NCBI GenBank assembly: GCA_949825045.1
Contig: OX463820.1
Location: 10,304,501 to 10,368,500, forward strand
Source of the DNA: Argyresthia goedartella
Lineage: Eukaryota > Arthropoda > Insecta > Lepidoptera > Argyresthiidae
Length of the DNA: 64,000 nt
Direction: 5' to 3'
This document shows, piece by piece, positions 23,030-33,599 of this stretch. Each line of letters starts with the position of its first letter. The stretch's first letter is position 1. Made by a program: the position numbers and the translations under genes. The notes under the pieces were generated by a model. That model was not told where the DNA came from. It saw nothing but the letters and a program-made list of their open reading frames with translations, and did no database searches.

Positions 23030-24907
23030 TCCCGGTAAACTATGCCGGTAGGCTTGCGTTACATTATGACATATGGAGATTATTACCTGAAGATCCGCTT
23101 ATTCTTTCATATATTGAAGGATATAAAATACCATTTTCTCGTCCTGTGACACAGAAGGCTTTACCAAAATTACAAAATTACTCTGTAGCTGACAAAACAC
23201 AATTTAGGACAGCGATTGACAATCTGTTATCAATAGGCGCAGTATCAAAATGTATTGTTTGTCATGATCAATATCTATCAAGTATCTTCTTGATCCCAAA
23301 GCCCAATGGAAAAATGAAATTGATATTAAACTTAAAATCTCTTAATAAATTCATTGACACAGCTCACTTTAAAATTGAGGACTTGCGTACAGCATTAAAA
23401 TTAATATCGAGGAATAGTTTCATGAGTACGCTCGATTTGAAAGATGCATATTTCTTGATAAAAATCCGTCCTCATTTAAAAAAATATTTGAGATTTCAGT
23501 GGGAGCAAGATACTTACGAATTCAACGTTTTACCTTTCGGCCGTAATACGGCACCGTTTTTGTTCACCAAAATCTTGAAACCGGTTGTAAAACTTCTTCG
23601 CCTTAAGGGTTATCTATCTACTGTTTATTTAAATGATTTTTTGCTAATTGGCCAGTCTTACGATGAATGTGTTAAGAACATATGCGATACAAAAAGACTA
23701 TTGACAGCATTAGGCTTTATCATTAACGAAGGAAAAAGCTGCCTTACTCCCAATAAAATTTGTAAATTCCTAGGATATGTTATTGACTCGCACAAGTTCC
23801 AGGTTAGTCTTCCTGTAAAAAAGGCAAAACGTATCCAAACTGAGATTACTAAGTATCTTAAACTCAAGAGATGCAAAATAAGAGATTTTGCCACTTTTGT
23901 GGGTATTTAAGTTTCGGCCTGCCCTGCCATTGAATACAGTTTGCTTTATACAAAGCTCTTTGAACGCTGTAAATTTTTAAAGCTTTATCAAAGATAATGA
24001 TTATGACTGCTACATGACGATTCCTGATAACATAATTCCGGATTTACGTTGATGGAATCATGCAATTTCCCACTCGGTAAAGACTATCAAAATTGACGAA
24101 TTTTGCCTGGAAATCTATTCTGATGCCTCAAAAACGAGGTGGGGGATTGCTTGTGGAGAAGAAACCGCAAGTGGACTATGGATTGAGGAAGAACGATTAC
24201 AACATATTAATTATCTCGAAATATTAGCTGCATTTTTTGGTCTAAAAATATTTGCAAAGAGTCTAACAAATTGTCAAATCTTATTACGAATAGACAACAC
24301 CACTGCCATATCATAAGTGAATAGAATGGGTGGGATTCAATATCCACACTTAACAGATGTTACGAAACAGTGTTGGCAGTGGTGTGAACGTCGAAGCATA
24401 CATGTTTATGCTACATATATTCGATCATCTGATAATGTAATCGCTGATGCCGAATGAAGACGCATACACCCAGATATAGAATGGGAGCTAAGCGATTATG
24501 CCTTTAAAAGGATAATTACAAAGTTTCAACCACCTGTTGTAGACTTATTTGCCAGCAGAGTTAATAAGAAATGCACTGTTTACGTCTCATGGCATAAAGA
24601 TCCGGACGCATTTACAATCAATGCTTTCACAATATCCTGGTCTGATCATTATTTTTATGCGTTCCCTCCTTTCACCATGATCCTTAAGTCGTTGCGAAAG
24701 ATAATCACTGATAACGCTAGGGGCATCATGGTGGTACCGTATTGGCCCACCCAACCATGGTTCCCTCTATTTAAGAGGTTATTAAAATCAGAATTATTAT
24801 TATTCAAAGCAGATGATAACTTAATCGTTTCTCCTTATTTCAGCTATCGACAAATCCACACCCAGATTACCATGGTAGCAGGAATATTGTCGAACAAGCC
24901 ATGTTAA
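22940..24907 (+). pseudogene. DIRS copy 1 reverse transcriptase / RNase H / methyltransferase-like polyprotein
   Basis: The frame opens inside the Gag tail, one frame back, with the same start-region words as copy 3 (DEESA, IPVNYAG). Reverse transcriptase blocks are clear: IFLIPKPNGKMKLILNLKSLNKF, STLDLKDAYF, FNVLPFG. The catalytic pair reads YLND instead of YLDD, so the first aspartate is lost. A stop at 23908-23910 and a shift near 23990 follow. RNase H (IYSDASKT, NYLEILAAF, RIDNTTAIS) has stops at 24314 and 24457. The methyltransferase-like domain (DLFASR, WPTQPWF) is open from about 24500 to the stop at 24905-24907, which overlaps the recombinase start. Confidence 0.85.
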
Positions 24908-25844
24908 GAAGAAATATTCCATCAGCCGCAATGGACAGTATGGCCTCTTCCTTATCGGACAATACCATGAAACAATACGAGGTCTATTTTAAGAAATGGT
25001 TTTTGTTTTGCAATCAAAATCATCTGGATATGTATGAAATACCTATTTCTAATGTGATTACCTTCTCAACGCAATTATTTGAAGCTGGTGCCCAGTATGG
25101 TACTTTAAATACTTACCGTTCTGCATTATCTTCAATAATACTAAACGATATCGGAGATTATTGTAATTTGAAGAGGTTCTTTAAGGGCATATTCCGTTTA
25201 AGGCCTCCTTTGCCGAGGTATAACACTACTTGGGACACTACCTTGGTTCTTAACTATGTCGCTAATTGGTATCCAAATGAAGGCTTGACTATCCAAAAAA
25301 ATATTTTAAACAAGTTACGCTTCTCGCCTTAATTACGGCTCACAGATCTCAAACAATGTCAAAAATTATAGTTTGCAACATCGAGTTACAATCCACAAAG
25401 GTCATCATAAAAATTCCAGACCTGATTAAAATATCTCGCGTTGGAGCGTCCCAAACGATTTTATCTATTCCGTTTTTCGATTAACGTCCCGAAATATGCC
25501 CTGCAAGAACATTAAATGCATACTTAGATTTAACAAATTCAATACGTGCGGATATTGATAATTTATTCATTAGTATAAGAAAGCCCTATAGGGCAGTAGG
25601 TTTGAGCCGTTGTGTTAAAGCTACCCTAGATATGTGTGGCATAGATGTGTCTGTTTATTCCGCACTTAGTAGGCGGCATGCCACTACATCTGCAGGTTGT
25701 TCCTTAGGTGTCAGTCTTGACAGAATAAGAAAAACAGCTGGCTGGAGTGCTAACTCCAATACTTTTGCCAAATTTTATAGCAAAACGGTAGATAATTATT
25801 GTAATGACAATTCGTTTGCCAGAACATTATTAAGGGATTACTAG
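24901..25844 (+). pseudogene. DIRS copy 1 tyrosine recombinase, decayed
   Basis: DIRS elements insert circular DNA with this enzyme. The N-terminal core-binding part is open (24901-25332) with QYEVYFKKW and AGAQYGTLNTYRSAL. A frame change near 25310 precedes the catalytic arginine (ITAHRSQTMS), and a stop lies near 25484. The last part (25602-25844) keeps AGW and FYSK with the probable nucleophile tyrosine, but the HxxR motif reads ALSRR, so the histidine is lost compared with copy 3. It starts with ATG inside ATGTTAA, overlapping the previous stop by 7 bases. Confidence 0.85.
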
Positions 25845-25867
25845 GGATGCAGGTGGTACGCGTCTTC

Positions 25868-27240
25868 TCAAGAACGCCTCCCGGATTGTCTGCCTGCCAT
25901 AAGAGTGAGCGTGGGTTGGATCGCGCTGTTGATTGAAGAAAATAAGACCATATCAGTCGGATCTAAAATCAACGGATCTGAGCAAAGGAGGCTCTGGTAG
26001 AGTGGAAACCAAGGCTGAGTAGGCCACACAGGTGCAACCACAATACCCTCGACACCATCTGTAATGATCTTTTTAAGTACCTTCAACATAGTTGCCAAAG
26101 GCGGAAATGCGTAAAAGTTACAATCTTTCCAGTCTATTGTGAACGCATTAATTGCACAAGCCCCCGGATCTCTTTGCCAAGATACGTAACGATAGCATTT
26201 ATTATTTGTTCTTGATGCAAACAAGTCAATCTCAGGAGTACCTAACTTACTTGTTATCATTGAAAAAGGCCTCAGCACTCAGTTCCCACTCGATATCAGG
26301 GTGTTGTCTCCTAGATTCCGCATCTGCTATTTCATTGTCCTGTGAGCTGATATAAGAAGCAAACACAAATATCCTACGCTCTTCACAGAATTGGCACAAA
26401 TTTCTGGATATTATGTTAAGGTGGGTAAATCTTACACCACCCATATGACTAACATATGAAATAGCAGTTGTGTTATCTATTCTTAATAGAATTTGACAAT
26501 CATGAAGGTTCCTAGCGAAGACCTGAAGACCAAAGTAAGCAGCTTTTAACTCAAGGGAGTTAATGTGCTCCTTACTTTCCTCATCAGACCATCGACCACT
26601 GGCGGTCTCCCCGCCACAAGCCACCCCCCACCCTGTTTTGCTCGCATCAGAAAAAAATTACACACAGTAATTGTCGTCCCTGATAGGGTTGACAGCTCGG
26701 TCAATCTTATTTAACCACCATTTAAAGTCACATTGTAAGTGTGACGGCAAAGTCACGTGACCGCTGTAGTCATCAGATTTCAACAAGGCCAAATATTTAA
26801 CCCGCTCAAATTGCTTGGTATAAAGCCAGCCGTATTAGATGGCAGGGCAAGCAGATGTAAGGAGGCCTAAAGGTCGCGCAAAACTGCGAATGGTACAACG
26901 CTTGAGTTGTTTAAAATGTATTAATTCTGATTTGATTAACTTCCGTTTCTTGTCCGGTAGACTTATGTGGAAATTTTTAGAATCAATAATCAAACCAAGG
27001 TATTTACAGGTAGTTTGTGGAGTTGTACAACTCTTATCTTCATTAATGATAAACCCTAATGAATTTATTTAACGACTTTAAGTTTAAAATAAATCTCTTG
27101 TTGCCATTTTCTTTCTCAATCAGGAAATAGCTTGACAAGTATTGACCTTCTATTGATTGGCATTGAGATATGGCTCCTTTTAGTAAGAGGTCATTAATAG
27201 ATTTTTCGTAATCGACAAGCTCCGATTTTGAATAAATTGA
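25868..27240 (-). pseudogene. DIRS copy 2 reverse transcriptase remnant / RNase H / methyltransferase-like domain
   Basis: Read on the minus strand, the reverse transcriptase starts at about 27240 (LLLKGAISQCQS, RFILNLKSLNKFI) and then jumps straight to the region after the active site (GFIINEDKSC) near 27060. The whole palm with the catalytic aspartates, about 110 residues, is deleted. RNase H (FFSDASKTGWGVACG, RIDNTTAISYVSHMGG) and the methyltransferase-like block (DLFASRTNNKC, WPTQPWFPLY) follow, with stops near 26830 and 26660. The frame ends at 25868, next to the first codons of a truncated recombinase. It cannot work as a reverse transcriptase. Confidence 0.85.
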
Positions 27241-28159
27241 TTGTCTTGGGGTATGTATTTGGGCAACCTCGGCGGCGGCGGGGGCGGCGCGCGCCGGCGA
27301 GGCGGCGGCGGCGGCGCAGTATGCAGCGGGGGCGCGGGTGTCGTCCCCGCGTTGTACGGAAGTGGGGGCTTCAAGTTTAAAGGACGTGCACTTTTCGGCC
27401 TTGCGGCAGTAGTTGTGTTCTTTGCAGAAGCTTTAATCTTGATTTCAGCGCCAGACTTACTAATAGCTTTTGCCGATCTGAGTGTTTCAGCGAGTTTTTC
27501 CCCAAGAAGATAATTATCAATGTCCGTCTCGTAGAGGTGGTCTTTTATCTCTTTCCTTATTCCCCCGCATATGAAACTGCGCCGGTTCATAGATTCAGTG
27601 TGTTGTATATCACACATTATTCGTCCAGCCTCAATGAGGAGTTTGACCACTGACGTATCCTTGTTATTCTGAGAGAATATCTTTGTTAGAGCCTCTCCTA
27701 TACATGAGATGGCAGCACTGATATGTCCCTGTTTATTCTCGATGGCCTTATCTTTCTTGGTAAGAGTATCGGTTAGGGCTGCCTTTATTTCAGCATTCAA
27801 CAGTGGCGCTTCAATCTTATGACAATTTTCAGGCACAAGGTGCTTTTCGAGAAGCTCTTTTCGTTCTTCTTTAGTCAATCCAGAAGTAGCGACAAATTCC
27901 CATCTCAACGCTAAGTCTTTCTGAATTTTTGGCGCATATGTTTTGTCTTTTGACGGAGTTTTTCCCAGCATCTCCAAAATTTCATCATCCAAAATGATAA
28001 TATCTTCATCCGGGGCCTCCGCGTGTTCATTGTTATCGTTATTATTGGAGCCAATATTGGCGTTAGCGCTGGCGCCAATATCAGTGTTGGCGCTGTGGCT
28101 AGTTGACGCATGAGGACCCTGTTGCGGCGTGTCAGCCATAGAAGTATCGTTGGGAACGC
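27180..28159 (-). pseudogene. gag: DIRS copy 2 Gag, exon 2
   Basis: Exon 2 of the DIRS Gag; the acceptor TTTTTAG sits at about 28160-28166. The frame is open over about 326 codons. It has a disordered N-terminal part rich in N and A (about 28130-28020), then the conserved Gag core (IQKDLALRWEF, KDKAIENKQGHISAAISCIGEA, GRIMCDIQHTESMNRRSF, GEKLAETLRSAKAISKSGAEIK) and a proline/arginine tail coded by a GC-rich GGC-type repeat (27268-27330). The C-terminal end joins abruptly to the reverse transcriptase side, so the normal Gag/Pol overlap is lost. Exon 1 is at 28950-29084. Confidence 0.82.
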
Positions 28160-28949
28160 CTAAAAACAAACTTTTGGCTATATTTATGTAATAACATTCG
28201 AGAAAGTCCCCATAGGCTACCTACAGTACTTTTGAAGTGAAGGTAACATCCCTACAAGATGTACACTACACTAAAAGTTGATTAATTATTGTATGAAGAA
28301 AAATGTTTGACTGAAGTATGTTCTATTAAGCACGAGATAGTCCTTATAAACTATCCACAATACTATTTTTTGTGAAGGTAACATCCCCACAAGATGTACA
28401 CATCACGCGAACATTTTCATAATTTATGAAGGTAGCATCCCCACAAGATGCACACATCAAGACATTATGATTTTTAATCATGTTGAAGTATTTACATGGC
28501 TATATTTATGTAATAACATTCGAGAAAGTCCCCATAGGCTACCCACAGTACTTTTGAAGTGAAGGTAACATCCCTACAAGATGTACACTACACTAAAGGT
28601 TGATTAATTATTGTATGAAGAAAAATGTTTGACTGAAGTATGTTCTATTAAGCACGAGATAGTCCTTATAAACTATCCACAATACTATTTTTTGTGAAGG
28701 TAACATCCCCACAAGATGTACACATCACGCGAACATTTTCATAATTTATGAAGGTAGCATCCCCACAAGATGCACACATCAAGATATTATGATTTTTAAT
28801 CATGTTGAAGTATTTTCCGTAACGATTTGACGTCTGAGGCTCGTCGTCCATGTCGATGTACTCAACAGGGGGCTCCAGGTCGTCTACGTCCGGGCGGGTC
28901 GGCGGCGGCGGCGGCGGCGGCGGCGGCACCTGTGAGGCGTGACCGTGAC
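28160..28949 (-). other. Gag intron, DIRS copy 2
   Basis: Proposed donor GAAG|GTCACG (28950/28949) and acceptor TTTTTAG (28160). The phase-1 join matches copies 1 and 3. The intron contains the 322-bp tandem duplication and a (GGC)n stretch near 28900-28927. Confidence 0.6.
28175..28816. repeat. Tandem duplication, 322-bp unit
   Basis: Copy 28175-28496 is repeated at 28497-28816 with only a handful of differences by eye (for example CTACCTACAG/CTACCCACAG and AAGACATT/AAGATATT). Inside each unit a shorter block of the form GAAGGTAACATCCCCACAAG occurs three times. Confidence 0.95.
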
Positions 28950-29084
28950 CTTCACTATCCGACGACGATTGCCTATACGGGAACGGCGCGAACGTTTCTT
29001 ACGTTTTTCCAACATCTTTTCTAATTTTCGCACTTTTTTACGAAGATAATCACTATCTTCATCACTGTGACTGCGTTTAGGCAT
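28950..29084 (-). pseudogene. gag: DIRS copy 2 Gag, exon 1
   Basis: Starts MPKRSHSDEDSDYLRKKVRKL and is highly basic, the same kind of start as in copies 1 (MPRKRKH) and 3 (MPKRKSE). A one-base indel about two thirds along is needed to reach the S/D/E-rich ending shared with copy 3 and the phase-1 donor. The polyarginine continuation past 28950 is reading into the intron. A short charged N-terminal exon like this may be a nuclear-targeting or RNA-binding tail; that is inference. Confidence 0.65.
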
Positions 29085-29149
29085 GTTTTTAGTATGATTG
29101 ATGAACTATTCCAAAACACAAATTAAGCACACGAAATATGTGGTGAACG

Positions 29150-29172
29150 GCGGAGCACTAGAACGCGAATGA
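29150..29172 (-). promoter_or_regulatory. Initiator-like motif, DIRS copy 2
   Basis: Minus-strand TCATTCGCGTTCTAGTG plus six bases, identical over 23 bases to 21221-21243 of copy 1, and 88 bases before the gag ATG. Confidence 0.55.
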
Positions 29173-29354
29173 TCCATTAGGTGATTGGGTGCGTGGGGCT
29201 AGCAACAAGGCACACTCGATAAAAAGATTTTTTCGGTTTACCCTATGTATTTTAACTATAGTGGATGAATGGCAGACACTACGTGCTACTACAAGTATAT
29301 CTCTAATCTCAAAGGACAAAGCCTGTAACATTATTCACGATTAGCTCTAAAAGT

Positions 29355-29477
29355 CTACAAGTGTCATTGCTAATCTCAAAGGACAAAGCACGACATATAA
29401 TTAATAATTAAACGAACTTACCTGTACGTGAAGTTCTATCATAATTATAGGAGTGCTTTGTCCGAAGAGATTAGCAA
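29355..29477 (+). repeat. Internal complementary region, DIRS copy 1
   Basis: The left half is the reverse complement of the outer end of the left terminal repeat, and the right half that of the right end, so together it mirrors the junction of a circularised element. Bases 29407-29448 are identical to 47839-47880 in copy 3. Confidence 0.8.
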
Positions 29478-29565
29478 ACCCTTCTTCTACAAATCTACAC
29501 CCTCTGAAGTAAGATCGTGAAACACTTTTTTATTGGAATGATATAAATACGTATCTCTGAACTAA

Positions 29566-29743
29566 ATGAAGGTAGCAAAATGCGCGCGGGTGAGGTGATA
29601 CACAACTACCCCAAAAAAAAATGGATTCAAATAAAGGATTCAAAAAATATAGTGTGTGAAAGACGTACACTACGCGGTACTACAAGTGTCATTGCTAATC
29701 TCTTCGGACAAAGCACTCCTATAATTAAGTTCGTTTAATCATT
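29566..29743 (+). repeat. Right inverted terminal repeat, DIRS copy 1
   Basis: Begins ATGAAGG and ends TTCGTTTAATCATT. It is the inverse of 21063-21225, with a short deletion near 29727 relative to the copy 3 right end. Confidence 0.85.
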
Positions 29744-29896
29744 AAATGTACAGTACAACCTCAATTACCTACATGTTAAAATAACTAATGATAATACATA
29801 AAGACATTAGCAACATCGCAGCTACTGCAAGTTATATCTTCTATCAATACAATATCAAGATAATCTTCTGTCAATTCAATATCACATTTTTTGAGT
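29744..29896. other. Spacer, no gene
   Basis: AT-rich. It contains a direct repeat of about 25 bases (starts near 29838 and 29864: ATCTTCTATCAATACAATATC / ATCTTCTGTCAATTCAATATC). It would be the original DNA flanking DIRS copy 1. Confidence 0.4.
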
Positions 29897-32650
29897 CATA
29901 GTCAAAGTACTTTATTACTGTGGATATTTACATATACTAAGCAAACGTCATTTTTTGCCTCTTCTCTACATTGGGCCACTGTGGGAGAAGAAGGGCGTAG
30001 AAACTCCCACAGATTGATTTATAGATCTCTTTTAAAAATAGGTTGTGCTTAACTAATACTAATATTAAAAATTTAATTATTATGATTAATAAGCAGGAAT
30101 AAATAATTACAAAATTATTAACAGCAAGGTCTGTGTTGAGCCAGATTAACCCCATACAGTCCTGTCATTTAAGTAATCTTGAACATTTTAATATCCCTTT
30201 TTCGACAAAGTCCCTTTAACATGCTTTTTAAATTGCTCAAATGACAATTTCAAAATCTTCAGAGGTATCTTATTAAAGTAGAGCATGCACTGACCCTTGA
30301 AAGAATTGCTAACCTTCGCGAGTCTAAATCGGGGCGCACATAGTCTGTGATTATTTCTTAGGTTAAAATTACAGCTTTCGCTGAGTTTGGAAAATGTTGT
30401 AAGGTTCTTGCGTATTTTAGAAAATAATTTGACTAGCTACTTTTATTATGTTAATTTCTTTAAAAAGCTCTCTTAAGGAGTCTATTCGTTTTAAATTATA
30501 AATTGCTCTAATAGCTCTTTTCTGTAAAATAAAAATGGTTTGAATATCCGCTGCTTTCCCCCACAACAAGATACCATAGGACATCACACTATGAAAGTAA
30601 CTAAAATATACTAGCCTTTTCCGTGCTTTGTCTCATGTTCCTAACAGCGTAAGCCGCAGAACTTAATTTACCAGCCAATTTATCTATGTGGTGTCCCCAC
30701 TGAAATTTGCTATCAATGGTTATTCCAAGAAACTTCGTATCATTTACTAATTCTAACGTGCTGTTGTCTAACAGTAAACTGGTCTCAACTTGCCTGACAT
30801 TTGGAAGTGAGAATTTGATATACTTGGTTTTACCAGCGTTTAACAATAAATTATTAACTGTGAACCAATTCAAGGTTAAAGATAGTACTCCATTAACATC
30901 ATCAAAATCTCCTTTTTGTCTTTCAATTTTGAAGACCATTGAAGTATCATCAGCAAACAACACTATGTCAGTCAATTTCTCCACCATGAAAGGCAGATCG
31001 TTAATATATACCAGGAATAAGAAAGGGCCTAATATGGAAGCTTGTGGTACGCCAATTTTAACACCCGATCCATCAGATTTACGCCGTTAACTTGTGGCTT
31101 TTGAATTATTTTGCTTAGGTGTAATTTTAGTATTGTAGTAGTATTATAGTATTGATTTAATTTAATTAATAGCGTATAAACACACAACACAATCAAACGC
31201 CTTCGACAGGTCACAAAAAACTCCGATAGCATCCTGTGCCGCCTCCCATGGAGAATAAATATGAGATATAAGGGTAATACCTGCATCCGTAGTCGATTTA
31301 CCCCTAGTGAAACCGTATTGTTTGGTGTGGAGTCGTTTTGTATGGTTGAAGTGTGAAAGCATTTGATTAAGTATAATCTTTTCAAATATTTAACTTAGTG
31401 TTGGAAGAACAGATATTGGTCTGAAATTTGAAGGATCGCCCTTATCTCCCGACTTGATCAGAGGTCAGTTTACTGTGTTTCATGAGGTCTGGGAATGCCC
31501 CATCGTCAACACATTTATTGAATATATAAGCTAAGTGTGGGTCTATAACTAGAATTACTGAACCAATGACATTGACTGATATACCCCACAGGTCTTCCGT
31601 ATTTTTGAAGTTACGTAATCTAAACGTTTTGACAATGTCCTGGGGATATACATGATGAAATTTTAAATATACCTTACTGACGCTAGTGTTAGTTTTTAAT
31701 AAACTCTCTGCTTCATATGGAACTTAATTTAGACGATCTGTTTTGAGTAAGGGTACATTGGTGAAGAATGTTTCAAAAGCTCGAGCAACATCAGCGCTGG
31801 ATTTAAAAACATCATCACCTATCTTTAGGCAGAAATCATTGTCCCTTGGTGTAACTTTGCCAGTTTTACGGTTTATTATTTGCCAAACTGTTTTCACTCT
31901 ATTATTTGAATTTTGAATTGTTCTATTAATGTGTAAAGTTTTTGCAGTTCTACAAACCAACTTGAAAGTTTTGGAATATTTTTTAACATAGTCATGAAAT
32001 TTTCGATCAAAGTTATAGGTTTTTTGATCATAAAAGTCATACAAGATAACTCTAATTTTACGAATTCCAAACGTTGCCCAGTCATTAAAGTTAGATTTGC
32101 CGTTGTAGTCACTGACTTTCTTTAATTTGAAAACTTTATTGAATTCTGTCTGAATAATGTTGAAGAAGCCGAGTAGATTTTGTTTGGGTTCTGTTCATTA
32201 AAATCCGGTACTGGCAAATTTATATCTAAGTTTTTCGTATATGTCTCTAGTCTATGGGATGTAATAGGCCTATAAAATGATGTACCAGTCTTATCCTTAA
32301 TAGCAATTGGGAATGACTCTGTTTGAACACTGTGATCGGAAGGTAAGCAGTTAATTATATTTTTACTTGTGAATGCACAGTCACAAAAAACGTTATCTAA
32401 GCAAGTTTGGCTGGTAAGTTTAAATCTAGTCGGCTCTAAAAATACATGACATAAATTAAACGATTTGAATAAATTGTTTCATTGTTTTGCCTACAAGCAA
32501 ATCTACATTAAGATCGCCACAAATAATTAACTTTTTTCTGTTATTACATAGTTTAGTGAGGGCTTCCCCCATAATTTTCTCAAATATTTCGAAATTGCCA
32601 TGGCCTTTTTCATCCCTCGGTGGCCTGTAGACACAAACAATAGCGACGTT
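29897..32650 (-). mobile_element. LINE family A (CR1/Jockey supergroup), long copy
   Basis: Minus-strand LINE from the end of an AP-type endonuclease through reverse transcriptase to the 3' tail, where TTGACT-type repeats at 29897-29915 replace poly-A. The same family is found at 64-155, 6596-7112, 41393-41665 and 48170-51243. It is 5' truncated in the endonuclease near 32650, where a hairpin marks the junction. Confidence 0.85.
30601..32650 (-). pseudogene. LINE A ORF2: endonuclease end and reverse transcriptase, many breaks
   Basis: From the minus-strand start: the end of an AP-like endonuclease (VYRPPRDEKGHGN, then the GDLNVDLL metal-site block, 32640-32456), a linker (32112-31724; WQIINRKTGKV, FETFFTNVPLL), fingers and palm (31385-31029; KQYGFTRGKST, DLSKAFDCV), then the catalytic FADDTSMVF and thumb (30987-30601; TKFLGITIDSKFQWG, LSSAAYAVRNMRQ). 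The remaining thumb (RAIRAIYNL) reaches about 30470. Each domain is in its own frame with stops between, so the copy is dead. Confidence 0.85.
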
Positions 32651-32692
32651 GAGGCACCTCGCAGCTGTTGAGCTGCGAGGTGCCCCAACGTC
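32645..32692. repeat. Inverted repeat, 22-bp arms, 4-base loop
   Basis: Arms 32645-32666 and 32671-32692 pair with one mismatch around GTTG. It sits at the 5' junction of the family A LINE. Confidence 0.95.
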
Positions 32693-33565
32693 GACGACGG
32701 TGACGCTGTTTTTTGGTTGGGGCAGCGGTGGACGCTGCAACACTCTCGTTGAGGGGGGTCAAGACCAAAGTTAGTGTTGTGGGCTCGTCCTCCTTGCTGG
32801 TCTCATTCTCCTCGTTCTCAATTAGAATGCCCACCAATTCCGCATTCTGGCGTTGTAGCTGAACTAACTCAGACGTCGCGGCTCTGAGTTCTGCTCACTC
32901 ACTTTGTTATTTGGCATAACATTGTACTGTATTTGCTAGGAGGTTATGTAGATGCTGGATTTCTACTCGGGCATGTTGAAGGTCCGACTGTAAACCTACA
33001 TTTTTTCCCCGGAGCTCTTGCATTAAGGAGATTCTTAATATTCTGTTTGATTGCCGTTTCAAGGCTAATTTCAGTAGTTTTATATTACCTCTAGTTTTCT
33101 TCATGAATTTATTTAATTTCAAATATTTTTTAATTTTTCTGCTGCTTGTCTGCATGGCTGGAATAATAGTGCTTAGGTTGGCTACTTCTAGTTCTTGTTG
33201 GATGGAGGTAATGTGGCGAGATTCGTTGTAGTCCTTTTCTATGCCCATATCAGTCAACTTCAAGTTTGCCTCATTAAGTTGGTATTGGAGGAATTTACTG
33301 CGGTCACAAGCAGAAGCAAGGTCAGTGCGCAGGGTGTCAAAAGATTCCACAAGTTTTTCCAATCTTTGAATCTCATTTTGCGACTCCTCGTGTGTTTGTC
33401 GCAAAGTAGACACACTATCTCTAAGCTGTGAGTTCTTGGCTTTTTTTTTTATCTCAAAGTCATTTTCGTTGCGCTCTTCCAATAGCCTTTGGTTTAACTC
33501 CTCTGCGTCAGTTGTTGCTGCAGTTTAGAAATACGCTGCTCTGCATGCATTCTCCGCTCAGTAAT
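32671..33565 (-). pseudogene. Coiled-coil protein fragment of unknown origin
   Basis: A minus-strand region with long heptad-type stretches (QLRDSVSTLRQTHEESQNEIQ, LQYQLNEANLKLTD), starting at a MASNITERRMHAEQ word preceded by a splice-acceptor-like TTTTATTTCTAG (33582). There is a stop near 33523, a large open part (33482-32907), a frame change, then LVQLQRQNAELVGILIENEE and a serine/threonine-rich tail with a basic KKQRHRRRRW cluster ending at the hairpin by 32671. I do not recognise the protein. It could be a host gene fragment or a retropseudogene cut by the LINE insertion, or a LINE ORF1. The neighbouring LINE does not normally carry such a sequence. Confidence 0.4.
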
Positions 33566-33599
33566 GTTGGATGCCATGCCTAGAAATAAAATAAAAAAG

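Larger units (their letters stand above)
25850..29322 (-). mobile_element. DIRS-type element copy 2, 5' half, inverted inside copy 1
   Basis: On the minus strand the order is left terminal repeat (29322-29173), initiator-like motif, gag exon 1, intron, gag exon 2, deleted reverse transcriptase, RNase H, methyltransferase-like domain and only about ten codons of the recombinase, ending against the copy 1 recombinase stop near 25848. The recombinase body, internal complementary region and right repeat are absent. Protein similarity to copies 1 and 3 is moderate, so it is a different subfamily. Confidence 0.8.
21063..29743 (+). mobile_element. DIRS-type tyrosine-recombinase retrotransposon, copy 1 (dead, interrupted)
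   Basis: Inverted terminal repeats at 21063-21225 and 29566-29743 flank a two-exon gag, a reverse transcriptase/RNase H/methyltransferase-like frame and a tyrosine recombinase, with an internal complementary region at 29355-29477. No target duplication is seen; an ATT word at both edges fits recombinase-type integration. Between the recombinase stop (25844) and the internal complementary region an inverted half of another DIRS element (copy 2) replaces nearly all of the expected 3' spacer. Several stops and lost catalytic residues show the element is dead. Confidence 0.85.

Noticed and set aside
27241..27513. Glycine-rich plus-strand frame over the GGC repeat
   Set aside because: Antisense to the proline/arginine tail of DIRS copy 2 Gag; a product of the GC-rich repeat.
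28175..28816. CRISPR-like array (regularly repeated short blocks)
   Set aside because: The blocks are part of one tandem duplication in a eukaryotic retroelement intron, without unique spacers or cas genes.
28666..28929. Polyproline plus CxxC minus-strand frame
   Set aside because: It falls in the proposed gag intron and crosses the tandem duplication. Kept as a finding, not as a gene.
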